A stretch of DNA of 28,856 bases from a virus. The notes under the pieces were generated by a model. It had not been told where the DNA came from. It ran no database searches and was given only the letters and a program-made list of their open reading frames with translations. The stretch is from positions 1 through 28,856 of IMG/VR virus record IMGVR_UViG_3300020182_000140. The stretch is one strand, 5' to 3'. A program made the translations under genes and the position numbers. Shown here piece after piece: positions 15,831-23,275 of the stretch (positions are counted from its first letter, which is position 1; each line of letters opens with the position of its first letter).

Positions 15831-17187
15831 TTGCTGCTTCCTTTTCTCTTTTCTTAACTCTCCAATGAGCCATATACTCTACATCACCAGCCATGATAGA
15901 ACCATAAGGATCAACATAGTCAACGATATTTGCCAGACCATAGAATTGAATAGCTTCCGTCACTCTGGCTGCACTCTTATAAGCATTGGGGAACTCTGAC
16001 TCATCAGGGTATCCACTCCAGAAGCGGTAGTCTATCTTTGGTGGAGTCTTATCAGCATCGGACTTGCTGTAAGCTGTACGAGACATATCCCGTCCTGCTC
16101 CATGTGGTGCGAACCCTAACGCTTCTTTGTTGTTAGAGTGTGATGTGATTAGGATAGGCTCTTCCATATTCATAGGGATCAGAGTGTGACCTGAGTCGTC
16201 ATCTGAGTGTCCTTTATAAGAAGGTGTTGCACCCTTGGCATGATGAAACTCATCTCCTTCTTTGAAGATAAAGTTATGAGGGTTCCAGAATTGGTCAGTG
16301 ATAGTTACACCACAGTGTGTGGCAATAGCATTATGCAGATCAAAGTGGTTACGCTTAGTCCATTCTCTGACTACACATAGTGCTTCCCAATATTCTTTAC
16401 CTTCTGCGCTATCGAAATCCAACCAAGCATGCTCTTTGTCAATTCCTCTGGCTCGTCGTGCAAGTAGCTTCTCCGCAACTCGCTTCCCATTATTGTAAAC
16501 CGATGCTCCGAACCCTCTTGATCCATGATGTGATACAATACAGACTCGCCCATTGGACCGTCTACGTCCCACGTAATAGAAATGATTTCCATCCCCTTGG
16601 CTTCCAAAGTCTCTTTGAGCCTTGCTTCCAAGATGTTGTAGGAATTGGTTTGAGTCGAAGTCTTCAATGAAACTGTCCTCAAGACTAATTCGTCTGCTTT
16701 CAACTTCCATAGGTCGGCTACCGAAGTGTGTGAACTCTTGGATAACATCTAGTAAGTCCTTCTGTGGGATATCTTGACTAAGCTCTGTAAGCGCCATAGA
16801 GCAGCATACATCAGCGCTGTGGTAGGATGGGTGCAGGGCGTTCTTAGTTGTGACCACAGCCCCCACTGGAATCGTTCCTGCAGGGCATGCATCTGGCATG
16901 ATGGCTGTTCTGATTACAGTAGGTACAACTCTGATGGCATCCATAGCTGCAAGTACACCTTCTTTATTCGTTAACTCAATATCATTACTGACATTCAGAA
17001 AGTCATTCATTGGTGCTTTATTACTCATAGGTAGGATAAGAGGCTCTTCACGCTTTAAGAGTGCAGTCTGAATCTCTTGTCGACTCATTCCTTTGACTGC
17101 CATTGAGTTTGCTACCTCAATACACTCCTTTACGAATGGACCTTGTCTAATACCCATCTGGATAATATCTTTTCCATCATATTCCAA
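15823..17187 (-). CDS. rtcB: RtcB-family RNA ligase (454 aa as annotated)
   Basis: RtcB joins RNA ends with 2',3'-cyclic phosphate or 3'-phosphate to 5'-OH using GTP and Mn. Residues of the active site are present: D126 and C129 in SADVCCSM, H202 in GDGNHF, H220 in HHGSRGFG, H304 in NPHNF, and the guanylylated His at 362 in PHGAGRDMSR. They correspond to D75, C78, H168, H185, H281 and H337 of E. coli RtcB. The usual DVH element is MPDAC here, so its His is replaced. A phage copy may repair tRNA cut by host anticodon nucleases (inference). The start is unclear: the frame opens with TTG 17187 without a good ribosome site, while a well-placed ATG at 17209 in another frame stops after ten codons. 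M11 (17157) is another choice. Confidence 0.85.
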   Translation of the reverse strand: MEYDGKDIIQMGIRQGPFVKECIEVANSMAVKGMSRQEIQTALLKREEPLILPMSNKAPMNDFLNVSNDIELTNKEGVLAAMDAIRVVPTVIRTAIMPDACPAGTIPVGAVVTTKNALHPSYHSADVCCSMALTELSQDIPQKDLLDVIQEFTHFGSRPMEVESRRISLEDSFIEDFDSNQFLQHLGSKAQRDFGSQGDGNHFYYVGRRRSNGRVCIVSHHGSRGFGASVYNNGKRVAEKLLARRARGIDKEHAWLDFDSAEGKEYWEALCVVREWTKRNHFDLHNAIATHCGVTITDQFWNPHNFIFKEGDEFHHAKGATPSYKGHSDDDSGHTLIPMNMEEPILITSHSNNKEALGFAPHGAGRDMSRTAYSKSDADKTPPKIDYRFWSGYPDESEFPNAYKSAARVTEAIQFYGLANIVDYVDPYGSIMAGDVEYMAHWRVKKREKEAANG

Positions 17188-17208
17188 CTGTGATCATTTT
17201 CTTAGTCA

Positions 17209-17224
17209 TTACAGCATCCCTTTC
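17209..17224 (-). promoter_or_regulatory. Ribosome binding site and TAATG coupling before the RtcB frame
   Basis: Read on the minus strand, AAAGGG lies about seven bases before an ATG (17209) that shares one base with the TAA of the preceding gene. This is the best initiation signal in the junction. Its frame gives MTKKMITVGI and then TGA. Removing one base near 17185-17188 would join it to the RtcB frame as MTKKMITVEYDGKD. Confidence 0.6.
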
Positions 17225-17475
17225 GAGGCCAACCGTTCTTTGATATAACGCTTAGACTGCGCTCTGTTTGTATCTGCTTTGGAACGAGCTTCACTCTCTG
17301 ATGCTCCTGCGTCCATATAAGTATTCAAGTTATCTGCATGAACTTTATCCAAGATCAGATCATTGATATAAGGAGTGTAAGCTACTGTAGGATCAAGTCC
17401 TAGTTCTTCTACGTATTCCATGTCATCTACTTTACCGCCCATTAGAGCAGCCATATTATAACTTTTATTTTCCAT
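17209..17475 (-). CDS. Unknown acidic small protein (88 aa)
   Basis: Not recognised. It starts at ATG 17475 with AGGAG about five bases upstream; that ribosome site overlaps the stop of the Cys-rich mini-gene. The first half is acidic with several Met, Gly and Asp residues. The second half (about 45-88) is helical and charged, ending with a basic Arg/Lys segment (KRYIKERLASKGML). No cysteine or membrane segment is present. It lies between the Cys-rich protein and RtcB in one tight transcription unit. Nothing in the sequence shows a function. Confidence 0.65.
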   Translation of the reverse strand: MENKSYNMAALMGGKVDDMEYVEELGLDPTVAYTPYINDLILDKVHADNLNTYMDAGASESEARSKADTNRAQSKRYIKERLASKGML

Positions 17476-17484
17476 ATTATTCTC

Positions 17485-17643
17485 CTAACAACTTTGGTCG
17501 CATGGTCTACTATTGCATGTCTCACAATCTTGTGGTGAGTAACTGCAGCATTCATATGCATCACCATCTATAGTATATCCATCGCAATCAGGACATACTC
17601 CATCAATTTCTTCGTATTTATAACCACTTGGTTCACAACACAT
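17485..17643 (-). CDS. Cys-rich mini-protein, probable zinc binder (52 aa)
   Basis: A short frame between the RNA polymerase and the 88-residue gene. It has ten cysteines in 52 residues, at 2, 3, 17, 20, 32, 33, 40, 43, 48 and 52, including CPDC (17-20) and CETC (40-43). The two CxxC pairs are the arrangement of a zinc ribbon. The rest is acidic and Tyr-rich. AAGGA, overlapping the TAA of the polymerase gene, lies nine bases before ATG 17643. Its stop TAG begins the AGGAG of the next gene. The tight spacing on both sides supports a real gene. A regulator of the adjacent T7-like polymerase is one idea, based on position only. Confidence 0.7.
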   Translation of the reverse strand: MCCEPSGYKYEEIDGVCPDCDGYTIDGDAYECCSYSPQDCETCNSRPCDQSC

Positions 17644-17654
17644 ATTCTATTCCT

Positions 17655-20039
17655 TTATGCAAAGAAGTAATCAGATTCTCTGACTTCCTCAATTTTCAAT
17701 TTACCGATCATCGGCTGTTCTACATTCAAACCTTCCTTAGAAGATAAGAGAGTGTCTTCGATGTAATCATAGAAGTTCTCCTTATCATACATCTGGATAA
17801 AGGCTTCTTTAGTAATATGCTTCAACAGTTTAATGTATGGAGCATGAGTGGCAAAGGCATCATGTACAGCAGCAAAGTCATATTCCCAATTGTCGATGAC
17901 AATAGACATGTGTGAGCTATCCATAGAGTGAGTGAAGTTTGGGGATATACCAGAAGCGTATCCTCTTGCATCAGGGAAGTCAGTCTCTTCGACACCCCTG
18001 TGTTCAATTCGGCCAACGCCTCTAATAGTACCTTTGCACCGTAGTTGACGTGTAGTAAAACACTTATATACTACAATGAAACCTGATGGAGTAGTCCACG
18101 ATATGATCCTATTTCCATTACCTTCAACTAGCTTAGAAGTATAAGTACTGAGTTCAACAGATAAAGTATTCAATCTCTGAATCTCATCATCTGTCTTTTC
18201 TTTCTTATAATTAAGAGTCTTATGTTCTTTCTTCAAAGCCTGATGCTTCTGATGTGCTAGCTTACCTTCTCCGTCAAACCATTGGTACTTACCAAGTTCG
18301 AACTGTGCAAGCTTCTGCAGATAGCTCATAGTTGATAATGGGCCGGGACATACATCATTAATAGCTTGGATCAGATTATGAGAGAGATTATTACAATCCT
18401 CTACTGTTATCCCATACTTAGTTGTAAAGTCCTCTTGGTGGCAGTCAGCATACATATTGATTCCCATCGTCTTCTCACCTGCTGAGTACGCTCTTGTCAT
18501 ACTCCCACGCTTAGAGATACCTTTCCGGATATGCTTCATTGGCATACACTTCTCAGCGAACCAATCAGGCATGAGTTCAATCAGGGACTTAGCAGTCTGC
18601 ACATAGAAGTCTCTCTGAATGATACTTGGGATGAGTCCTACCAGAGAACCTGTCTTATCATCCTTTGACATCGCTCCTAGGTGTTGCCATCCGTTATTTG
18701 ACCCATCTATCTGGATAGGTAAATGGGTGATGTACTCTCCTTCTGCGGCCAAAAGGTGTTTCCATTCTATACAGCATGAGAGGAATGCAACAGGCTTTTC
18801 AGCTTCTGATCTGATCTCTTTTGCATTCGCCCATTCTACGATTTTGTCAATGTTGTTATATGTCCATCTTGCTCTGTCTTCAAGAGAAAGCTTGTCCACT
18901 GCGATTGAGTCAAGTCCTTCCTCTCGTAAGTAGCTGACATAATCGGCTCCAACGAAATAGGTTGGGATGTTATCAATATCAAAGGACTCATTGTATGACG
19001 AGGCTGTATGGATTGCAAGTGCCTCTTCTCCATCTGCGTCCATTGGGACACCGTCAGCGAAGAGCATGATACCTCTTGCCACATCTGTTCCTTGGAAGTT
19101 AAAGAAGGATTCGTTGTAGTAGAATCGTCCTCTGTAGTCGAGTTCAACTGTTTGATAAAACCTTTCTTCGTCAGATAACAGTGTAGCTTTTTGTATAACA
19201 TATTCATGTGCTGTCTTCTTTGATTGTGATTTGAGTGCAATCAGCTTTAGGTTCCAGTTTATTGCTTCTTTCTCATAATTATCTTTCAGCTTCTCAAGAT
19301 GTTTAGAAGTCTTCCCTTTTAGTTTGTTCGTTTCCATTCGCATCGCTGCGTATGCATTGTCCATCTTACCTTTGTTACCAAGCTTCGGAATTTGAATTTC
19401 AGAGTTTGGAACGAATAGTTCTCTATTTGCTTTGACAGCAGATAGTACTTCCAGATTAACTTTGAACGCAGTCTTCTGTAGTTTGTTGACTGCAGCCACG
19501 TGTTGAGATTGTTCGACAAGTTCCCATTCCTCTTTTGTTAGTGATGAACGCTTAATAGCTTCTCTCTTCATCGGTGGTGGAATAGAGAATAGAGTACCTC
19601 TAAGGTCTTTCTTCTCTTTTACCAAAGGCATATCAGCAATCTCTGACCACCTTGATTCTAACTGAACAATGTAAGGAGCCTTAATATCATGTTCAGAGAA
19701 TGCTGGCTCTCTGTAGATAGAGATGTATCTAAGTGCTGACAGGGCTTCGAGCATAACATCACCAAGTCTTACTCGGTTAGTGAATGACTCATCTACTCTG
19801 CCCATCATACCAAAGATACGACCACCGATTGAGGTAGATACTTTGGTTAGTTTAGCTATACCAGCTACCTCGCTCCTTATAGTTGCTACGAGGATCTGCT
19901 GAATAGCTACGTTGATATAGTCTTCAAGAGAGTTATCTGACTTATCAAACTTTAGGAAGGTTGCTCCTGCGTTACCTCCTCCGTATAGGAGAGAGATAGA
20001 GTCAATCTTCTTCTGTAGATATTCTTCAATGTCTTTCAT
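17655..20039 (-). CDS. T7-type single-subunit RNA polymerase (794 aa)
   Basis: DNA-directed RNA polymerase of the T7 family. Motifs in order are ELDYRGRFYY (about 299-308; DxxGR), motif A PIQIDGSNNGWQH (D445), motif B ISKRGSMTRAYSAG (K510 and Y518, eight apart as in T7), motif C SPNFTHSMDSSH (D707), and VHDAF near 725. The C-terminus ESDYFFA closely matches the ESDFAFA foot of T7 RNAP, needed for catalysis. The N-terminal domain is about 120 residues shorter than in T7 (DxxGR at 301 against 421). GAGG precedes ATG 20039. The gene sits downstream of the replication genes and not in an early leading position as in T7, so something else must transcribe the first genes. It likely drives middle or late transcription. 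Confidence 0.95.
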   Translation of the reverse strand: MKDIEEYLQKKIDSISLLYGGGNAGATFLKFDKSDNSLEDYINVAIQQILVATIRSEVAGIAKLTKVSTSIGGRIFGMMGRVDESFTNRVRLGDVMLEALSALRYISIYREPAFSEHDIKAPYIVQLESRWSEIADMPLVKEKKDLRGTLFSIPPPMKREAIKRSSLTKEEWELVEQSQHVAAVNKLQKTAFKVNLEVLSAVKANRELFVPNSEIQIPKLGNKGKMDNAYAAMRMETNKLKGKTSKHLEKLKDNYEKEAINWNLKLIALKSQSKKTAHEYVIQKATLLSDEERFYQTVELDYRGRFYYNESFFNFQGTDVARGIMLFADGVPMDADGEEALAIHTASSYNESFDIDNIPTYFVGADYVSYLREEGLDSIAVDKLSLEDRARWTYNNIDKIVEWANAKEIRSEAEKPVAFLSCCIEWKHLLAAEGEYITHLPIQIDGSNNGWQHLGAMSKDDKTGSLVGLIPSIIQRDFYVQTAKSLIELMPDWFAEKCMPMKHIRKGISKRGSMTRAYSAGEKTMGINMYADCHQEDFTTKYGITVEDCNNLSHNLIQAINDVCPGPLSTMSYLQKLAQFELGKYQWFDGEGKLAHQKHQALKKEHKTLNYKKEKTDDEIQRLNTLSVELSTYTSKLVEGNGNRIISWTTPSGFIVVYKCFTTRQLRCKGTIRGVGRIEHRGVEETDFPDARGYASGISPNFTHSMDSSHMSIVIDNWEYDFAAVHDAFATHAPYIKLLKHITKEAFIQMYDKENFYDYIEDTLLSSKEGLNVEQPMIGKLKIEEVRESDYFFA

Positions 20040-20050
20040 CTTTACCTCAA

Positions 20051-20293
20051 TTACTTAGTACTTTTTGCAGCGATCTTTTCTACAATGTTCCACACAGATT
20101 GGTTTCTTATATGGTCTTCAATACTTCCATGAACTTCACTTCTGGGGATTCCCATATTATGATTACCGAATTCAATACTGTCAAATTTATAATCACTTAG
20201 GTCACTCAGGTTCGATATATTGTAAGCTTTAGATTCAGCTACTTTGATTCTATTATCTTTAGAACCAACATATACTTCAATAAATAGACTCAT
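20051..20293 (-). CDS. Unknown small protein (80 aa)
   Basis: Not recognised. It lies 11 bases upstream of the RNA polymerase start and 9 bases after the 48-residue gene, in a chain of short genes. The sequence is mixed: a beta-like N-terminus (SLFIEVYVGSKDNRIKV), a Ser/Asp/Leu middle (NLSDLSDYKF) and a helical C-terminus. No cysteine, membrane segment or known motif is present. It is likely an accessory early or middle protein, but no function is shown by the sequence. Confidence 0.6.
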   Translation of the reverse strand: MSLFIEVYVGSKDNRIKVAESKAYNISNLSDLSDYKFDSIEFGNHNMGIPRSEVHGSIEDHIRNQSVWNIVEKIAAKSTK

Positions 20294-20302
20294 CTTATTC
20301 CC

Positions 20303-20449
20303 CTATACAGTTTTCCAAGGATCTCTTTCTTCACGCATTCTACGGCTGATTTCATCTAGTCGTTTTGTTTCTTCTAATGAGAAGAGTTCTTGATTAGAGT
20401 TATATGCTCGGTCAATCATTTCTTCTAGAAATTCTTCATCATTATTCAT
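20303..20449 (-). CDS. Unknown acidic mini-protein (48 aa)
   Basis: A short frame filling the gap between two neighbouring genes. ATG 20449 overlaps the stop of the upstream gene as ATGA, and the stop TAG is at 20303-20305. The protein begins MNNDEEFLEEMIDRAYNSNQ and continues as one charged helix rich in Glu and Arg, ending DPWKTV. Coupling by ATGA, the same junction used by the two genes before it, is the main support. No function was recognised. Confidence 0.65.
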   Translation of the reverse strand: MNNDEEFLEEMIDRAYNSNQELFSLEETKRLDEISRRMREERDPWKTV

Positions 20450-20709
20450 AGAACACTCTTCTCACCTTCTGTTAGCTCTGCACCCCAACCACTGAAACAG
20501 AAGTCAGCTTCTAGTCCTGTGATATCTTCGAATGCTTTTTCAATAGCGACTCTCATAGGAAAATCACAACCACCTGGGAGTGCTACAATAGTACCTTTCT
20601 TTAGCCCAATCTTACATTCCCAGATAGGACCATCTCTTTTAGTGGGTTTGTCTAATCTAACTACATCAAACCCTTCGTCTTCTAATAGTTTTTGAATATC
20701 ATCAATCAT
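20446..20709 (-). CDS. Unknown small protein (87 aa)
   Basis: Not recognised. It starts at ATG 20709 overlapping the upstream stop as ATGA, and its own stop overlaps the next start the same way. An N-terminal helix (DDIQKLLEDEGFDVVRL) is followed by a strand-rich part with a Gly-containing turn (LPGGCDFPM), a second helix (RVAIEKAFEDITGLE) and the segment FCFSGWGAEL. This reads as a compact alpha/beta domain. The family is unknown. Confidence 0.6.
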   Translation of the reverse strand: MIDDIQKLLEDEGFDVVRLDKPTKRDGPIWECKIGLKKGTIVALPGGCDFPMRVAIEKAFEDITGLEADFCFSGWGAELTEGEKSVL

Positions 20710-20897
20710 GATCGTACCCTATATTCTTCAAATGTTTCAGATAGCATATAAGGGATACTATCATCATCATTAAATTTCTTCGCATACTCATCATAGTATT
20801 TTTGAGCAGCTTCTTCTGAGGAGAATACATTATGTACTCCATCCCAGTATGTTTCATAGGATTCTTTATCCCAATGACTCATAATCCATACTTTCAT
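20706..20897 (-). CDS. Unknown small protein (63 aa)
   Basis: Not recognised. ATG 20897 has AGAGG about 11 bases upstream, and the stop overlaps the next gene as ATGA. The sequence opens with KVWIMSHWDKESYETYWDG, rich in Trp, Tyr and His, and continues as a charged helix (SSEEAAQKYYDEYAKKF). This aromatic strand followed by a helix with EEAA is seen in many small phage proteins of unknown role. No cysteine is present. Confidence 0.6.
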   Translation of the reverse strand: MKVWIMSHWDKESYETYWDGVHNVFSSEEAAQKYYDEYAKKFNDDDSIPYMLSETFEEYRVRS

Positions 20898-20912
20898 ATC
20901 GGTATATTCCTC

Positions 20913-21101
20913 TTACAGTTGGTTAAACTTCTCAATCAAACTTCTGACTTCGATAGCTACAGAAGCATTACTTGTCTTTGTAGCATCCAGAATGTTATTC
21001 ATAAGATTAGAATAATCATGAATCCTATTCTGCTGTCTTACTTTTTCTCTAACAACAGAATCTCGTAGTTTATTTAGTTCACATTGAATATCATCAAACA
21101 T
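20913..21101 (-). CDS. Unknown small helical protein (62 aa)
   Basis: Not recognised. It is almost wholly helical and charged: FDDIQCELNKLRDSVVREKV, then a Gln/Arg-rich part and a second helix (ASVAIEVRSLIEKFNQL). The pattern could form a helical hairpin or coiled coil. The start lies 28 bases inside the end of the preceding gene, so translation is probably coupled. A competing start was not found in frame. Confidence 0.55.
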   Translation of the reverse strand: MFDDIQCELNKLRDSVVREKVRQQNRIHDYSNLMNNILDATKTSNASVAIEVRSLIEKFNQL

Positions 21102-21232
21102 TGATCTACTTTCTTTTTTAAATCTGTGAGTTCTCTATTTGCAGTCGCCCATTTCATTCCCATACGTTTAGTTTGGCCTTTCCAATGGTCCCTCGATTTT
21201 GTCATAGCTTCCAGTTCTGTATCTTCACTCAT
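21074..21232 (-). CDS. Unknown small helical protein (52 aa)
   Basis: Not recognised. The start was set at ATG 21232, one base after the stop of the primase-helicase (TAAGATG), and not at the longer in-frame start at 21274 that lies inside that gene. The protein is charged and helical (SEDTELEAMTKSRDHWKGQT, then a heptad-like NRELTDLKKKVDQCL). It overlaps the next gene by 28 bases. A coiled-coil accessory protein is possible; there is no direct evidence for function. Confidence 0.55.
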   Translation of the reverse strand: MSEDTELEAMTKSRDHWKGQTKRMGMKWATANRELTDLKKKVDQCLMIFNVN

Positions 21233-21233
21233 C

Positions 21234-23036
21234 TTACAATCCAATCTTTTCAGCTTCTGTTTTATTTGATACATCCTTAAACATATCTTCTGCAGCCAGA
21301 GTAGAGTTACTGGCCACCTTCTTCAACCTCTTAGTCTTCCAATCATAGAATGCTTTACCAGCCATACCAGTGTTACCCGTCTTACGAGCTTTTTGCACCA
21401 TGATTTCAATTGTGTTCTTCACAGTCTCATCTTCATGGACCATGTTACGGCTGAATGCAATGATGTCAAAGCAGATTTGTTTAATAGAACCTGAACCTTT
21501 AATATCATCAAGAGAGGGCATATGACCTTCTTCGAAGCTCTTACTACCGCTACCTGTTTTCCGTAGGTGAGAGATTACACCTAGCCATACAGGCCAGCCT
21601 TTGACAAGCTTCAATAGATCACTCATCATCTTGTCGATTGCTTCATTACCTGAGAGTCCTTCATTGCCTTCGGAGACAGCGATAGTGATGTGGTCTAGTA
21701 CGATGTTGTTAACACCCATAGCACACAAAGCTCTCATCTTATCAATCAAGGATTCATCAGAGACAGATCCTTGGTGATCTAGAATAATTACTCGTTCATC
21801 GGCAAAGAGATACTCGAATGCGGCTCTCTCTTCTTCTGGTGTGACAGGATTTTCATCATCGTCAACACTCTTACCAATGTACATCTCAATCATTTTCTGT
21901 ACTGATTCACCTACGTCTTCTTCAAGAGAAATAATACCAAGACGTTCTTCAGGAGTTGCAATCAGCTTCAGCATAATCTCTTTTGTAACTGTGGTCTTGC
22001 CTGATCCTGTACCAGATACGAAGAGGACGATCTCCCCTTTACGCATACCTTTGAGCTTTGTATTAAGCCCTGAGAGACAGTCAGGGTATTCAATGACCGC
22101 AACTTCCTTACGGTCTTTATATCGCTCCCATAGCGACTCTCCCATGACAAATCCTGCAGGAGCATATGGCACAGCATTCCAGATTTGGTTAATGACATAC
22201 TGACCTTTCTCGCTTATCAAAGCGTCATTTGCATCTTTATATTTAGGGTCTTCAATGATAAAAGCTTTTCCCGGTCCGATAGCTTTTGCAATCTTCTGCA
22301 TCAGTTCTTGGCCAGCACCTTTCTCATCCGTGTCACCCCATAGCATCACTTTCTCAAATGAGTTAACCCATTCAATATTCTTAACCACAGTCGCAACATC
22401 ATTACTATTAAATACTGACACAACTGGGAACTGTCTGCCATTGTATTTATCCATGTACGCCCGTTGGATCGCGATGGCGTCATCCTCTCCCTCTGTAATG
22501 ATAAGAGTCTTTCCTCCGGATGAAAAGAGGGATTGCCCAAATAACTCACACTTTGGATCACTGAGGATTCTTGTGTTCCCTTTGAGATAGAATTTCTTTC
22601 CCTCAACAGTATTTCCATCTGAGTCTTTACGCTTGTCATGTTTCTGTTTAAACGTTGCAAGCTTTCCATTTGCTGTCCAAGGATAATATCTTGATCCGTT
22701 TGTACCATCTTCTTTAATCTCAGTACGAACACCATAGAACTCCATGGCTGCTCTTGTCAATTCTCTTTCTTTTACTCCACGAATAGGGAGCTTCTTGATT
22801 GCTTCGAGAGTATTATAAATCTCATCGAAGTCTAGTACTTCATCTTCTGCCACTTTATTAGTGCCACCTTTGTAGAACCACGTTTGATTGCACATACCAA
22901 AGCATGTTGCATGATCTTCATACCATCCGAATGAATCCGAAGATCCACAGAATTCGCATTCGTGTCTTCCTCTGAGTAGACGTGTGTCATTCAGAGTCTT
23001 ATTCTCAATTATATTACTCAATCTTCCTTTAACCAC
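21234..23036 (-). CDS. Bifunctional DNA primase-helicase, T7 gp4-like (600 aa)
   Basis: Makes RNA primers and unwinds DNA at the fork. The N-terminal zinc-binding domain has C27, C30, C45 and C49 (CEFCGSSDSFGWYEDHATCFGMC). The TOPRIM primase domain follows, with LIITEGEDDAI (E182), WGDTDEKG (D235, D237) and KDANDAL. The C-terminal RecA-like helicase has Walker A GTGSGKTT (342-349), Walker B NNIVLDH and GSGSIKQICFDIIAFSRN, equivalent to the DNA-binding H4 region of DnaB-type helicases. Length compares with 566 in T7 gp4. The start is GTG 23036, overlapping the upstream gene by 19 bases; a TTG at 23021, overlapping the upstream stop as TTGA, is possible but its spacing to AAAGGA is short. It acts with the family A polymerase and exonuclease encoded just upstream. 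Confidence 0.93.
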   Translation of the reverse strand: MVKGRLSNIIENKTLNDTRLLRGRHECEFCGSSDSFGWYEDHATCFGMCNQTWFYKGGTNKVAEDEVLDFDEIYNTLEAIKKLPIRGVKERELTRAAMEFYGVRTEIKEDGTNGSRYYPWTANGKLATFKQKHDKRKDSDGNTVEGKKFYLKGNTRILSDPKCELFGQSLFSSGGKTLIITEGEDDAIAIQRAYMDKYNGRQFPVVSVFNSNDVATVVKNIEWVNSFEKVMLWGDTDEKGAGQELMQKIAKAIGPGKAFIIEDPKYKDANDALISEKGQYVINQIWNAVPYAPAGFVMGESLWERYKDRKEVAVIEYPDCLSGLNTKLKGMRKGEIVLFVSGTGSGKTTVTKEIMLKLIATPEERLGIISLEEDVGESVQKMIEMYIGKSVDDDENPVTPEEERAAFEYLFADERVIILDHQGSVSDESLIDKMRALCAMGVNNIVLDHITIAVSEGNEGLSGNEAIDKMMSDLLKLVKGWPVWLGVISHLRKTGSGSKSFEEGHMPSLDDIKGSGSIKQICFDIIAFSRNMVHEDETVKNTIEIMVQKARKTGNTGMAGKAFYDWKTKRLKKVASNSTLAAEDMFKDVSNKTEAEKIGL

Positions 23037-23275
23037 ACTGATTCATCTTGAAATTTAATAACAACGATAGGCAGTTTACCTTCGCTGAGTTCTAATGTTG
23101 CATCGTAATACAACGTTTCACCTTCTGGAGTATGAAGCTCATCCATAATAGATGTGGCCCCAAGAGTTAGAAGAGGGTATCTACACTTTATAAATACCTC
23201 TTCCAGAAACTCATTAGGGACTCGCTCCACTCCCCGAACTAGGAGTTTTGTTTGCATCTTTGCAGTTGTCTCCAT
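23018..23275 (-). CDS. Unknown small protein (85 aa)
   Basis: Not recognised. It overlaps the endonuclease gene by 62 bases at its start and the primase-helicase by 19 bases at its end. The second in-frame ATG (23257) would shorten it by six residues; GGAG lies 12 bases before it, so the start is uncertain. The protein has alternating short helices and strands (LLTLGATSIMDELHTPEGE, then ATLELSEGKLPIVVIKFQDE), giving an alpha/beta character. The gene order places it among replication genes, but no function can be read. Confidence 0.55.
   Translation of the reverse strand: METTAKMQTKLLVRGVERVPNEFLEEVFIKCRYPLLTLGATSIMDELHTPEGETLYYDATLELSEGKLPIVVIKFQDESVWLKED

Noticed and set aside
16371-16748. 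125-residue minus-strand frame in another phase within RtcB
   Set aside because: It overlaps conserved RtcB motifs (GDGNHF, HHGSRG) in the correct frame; no separate start signal was seen.
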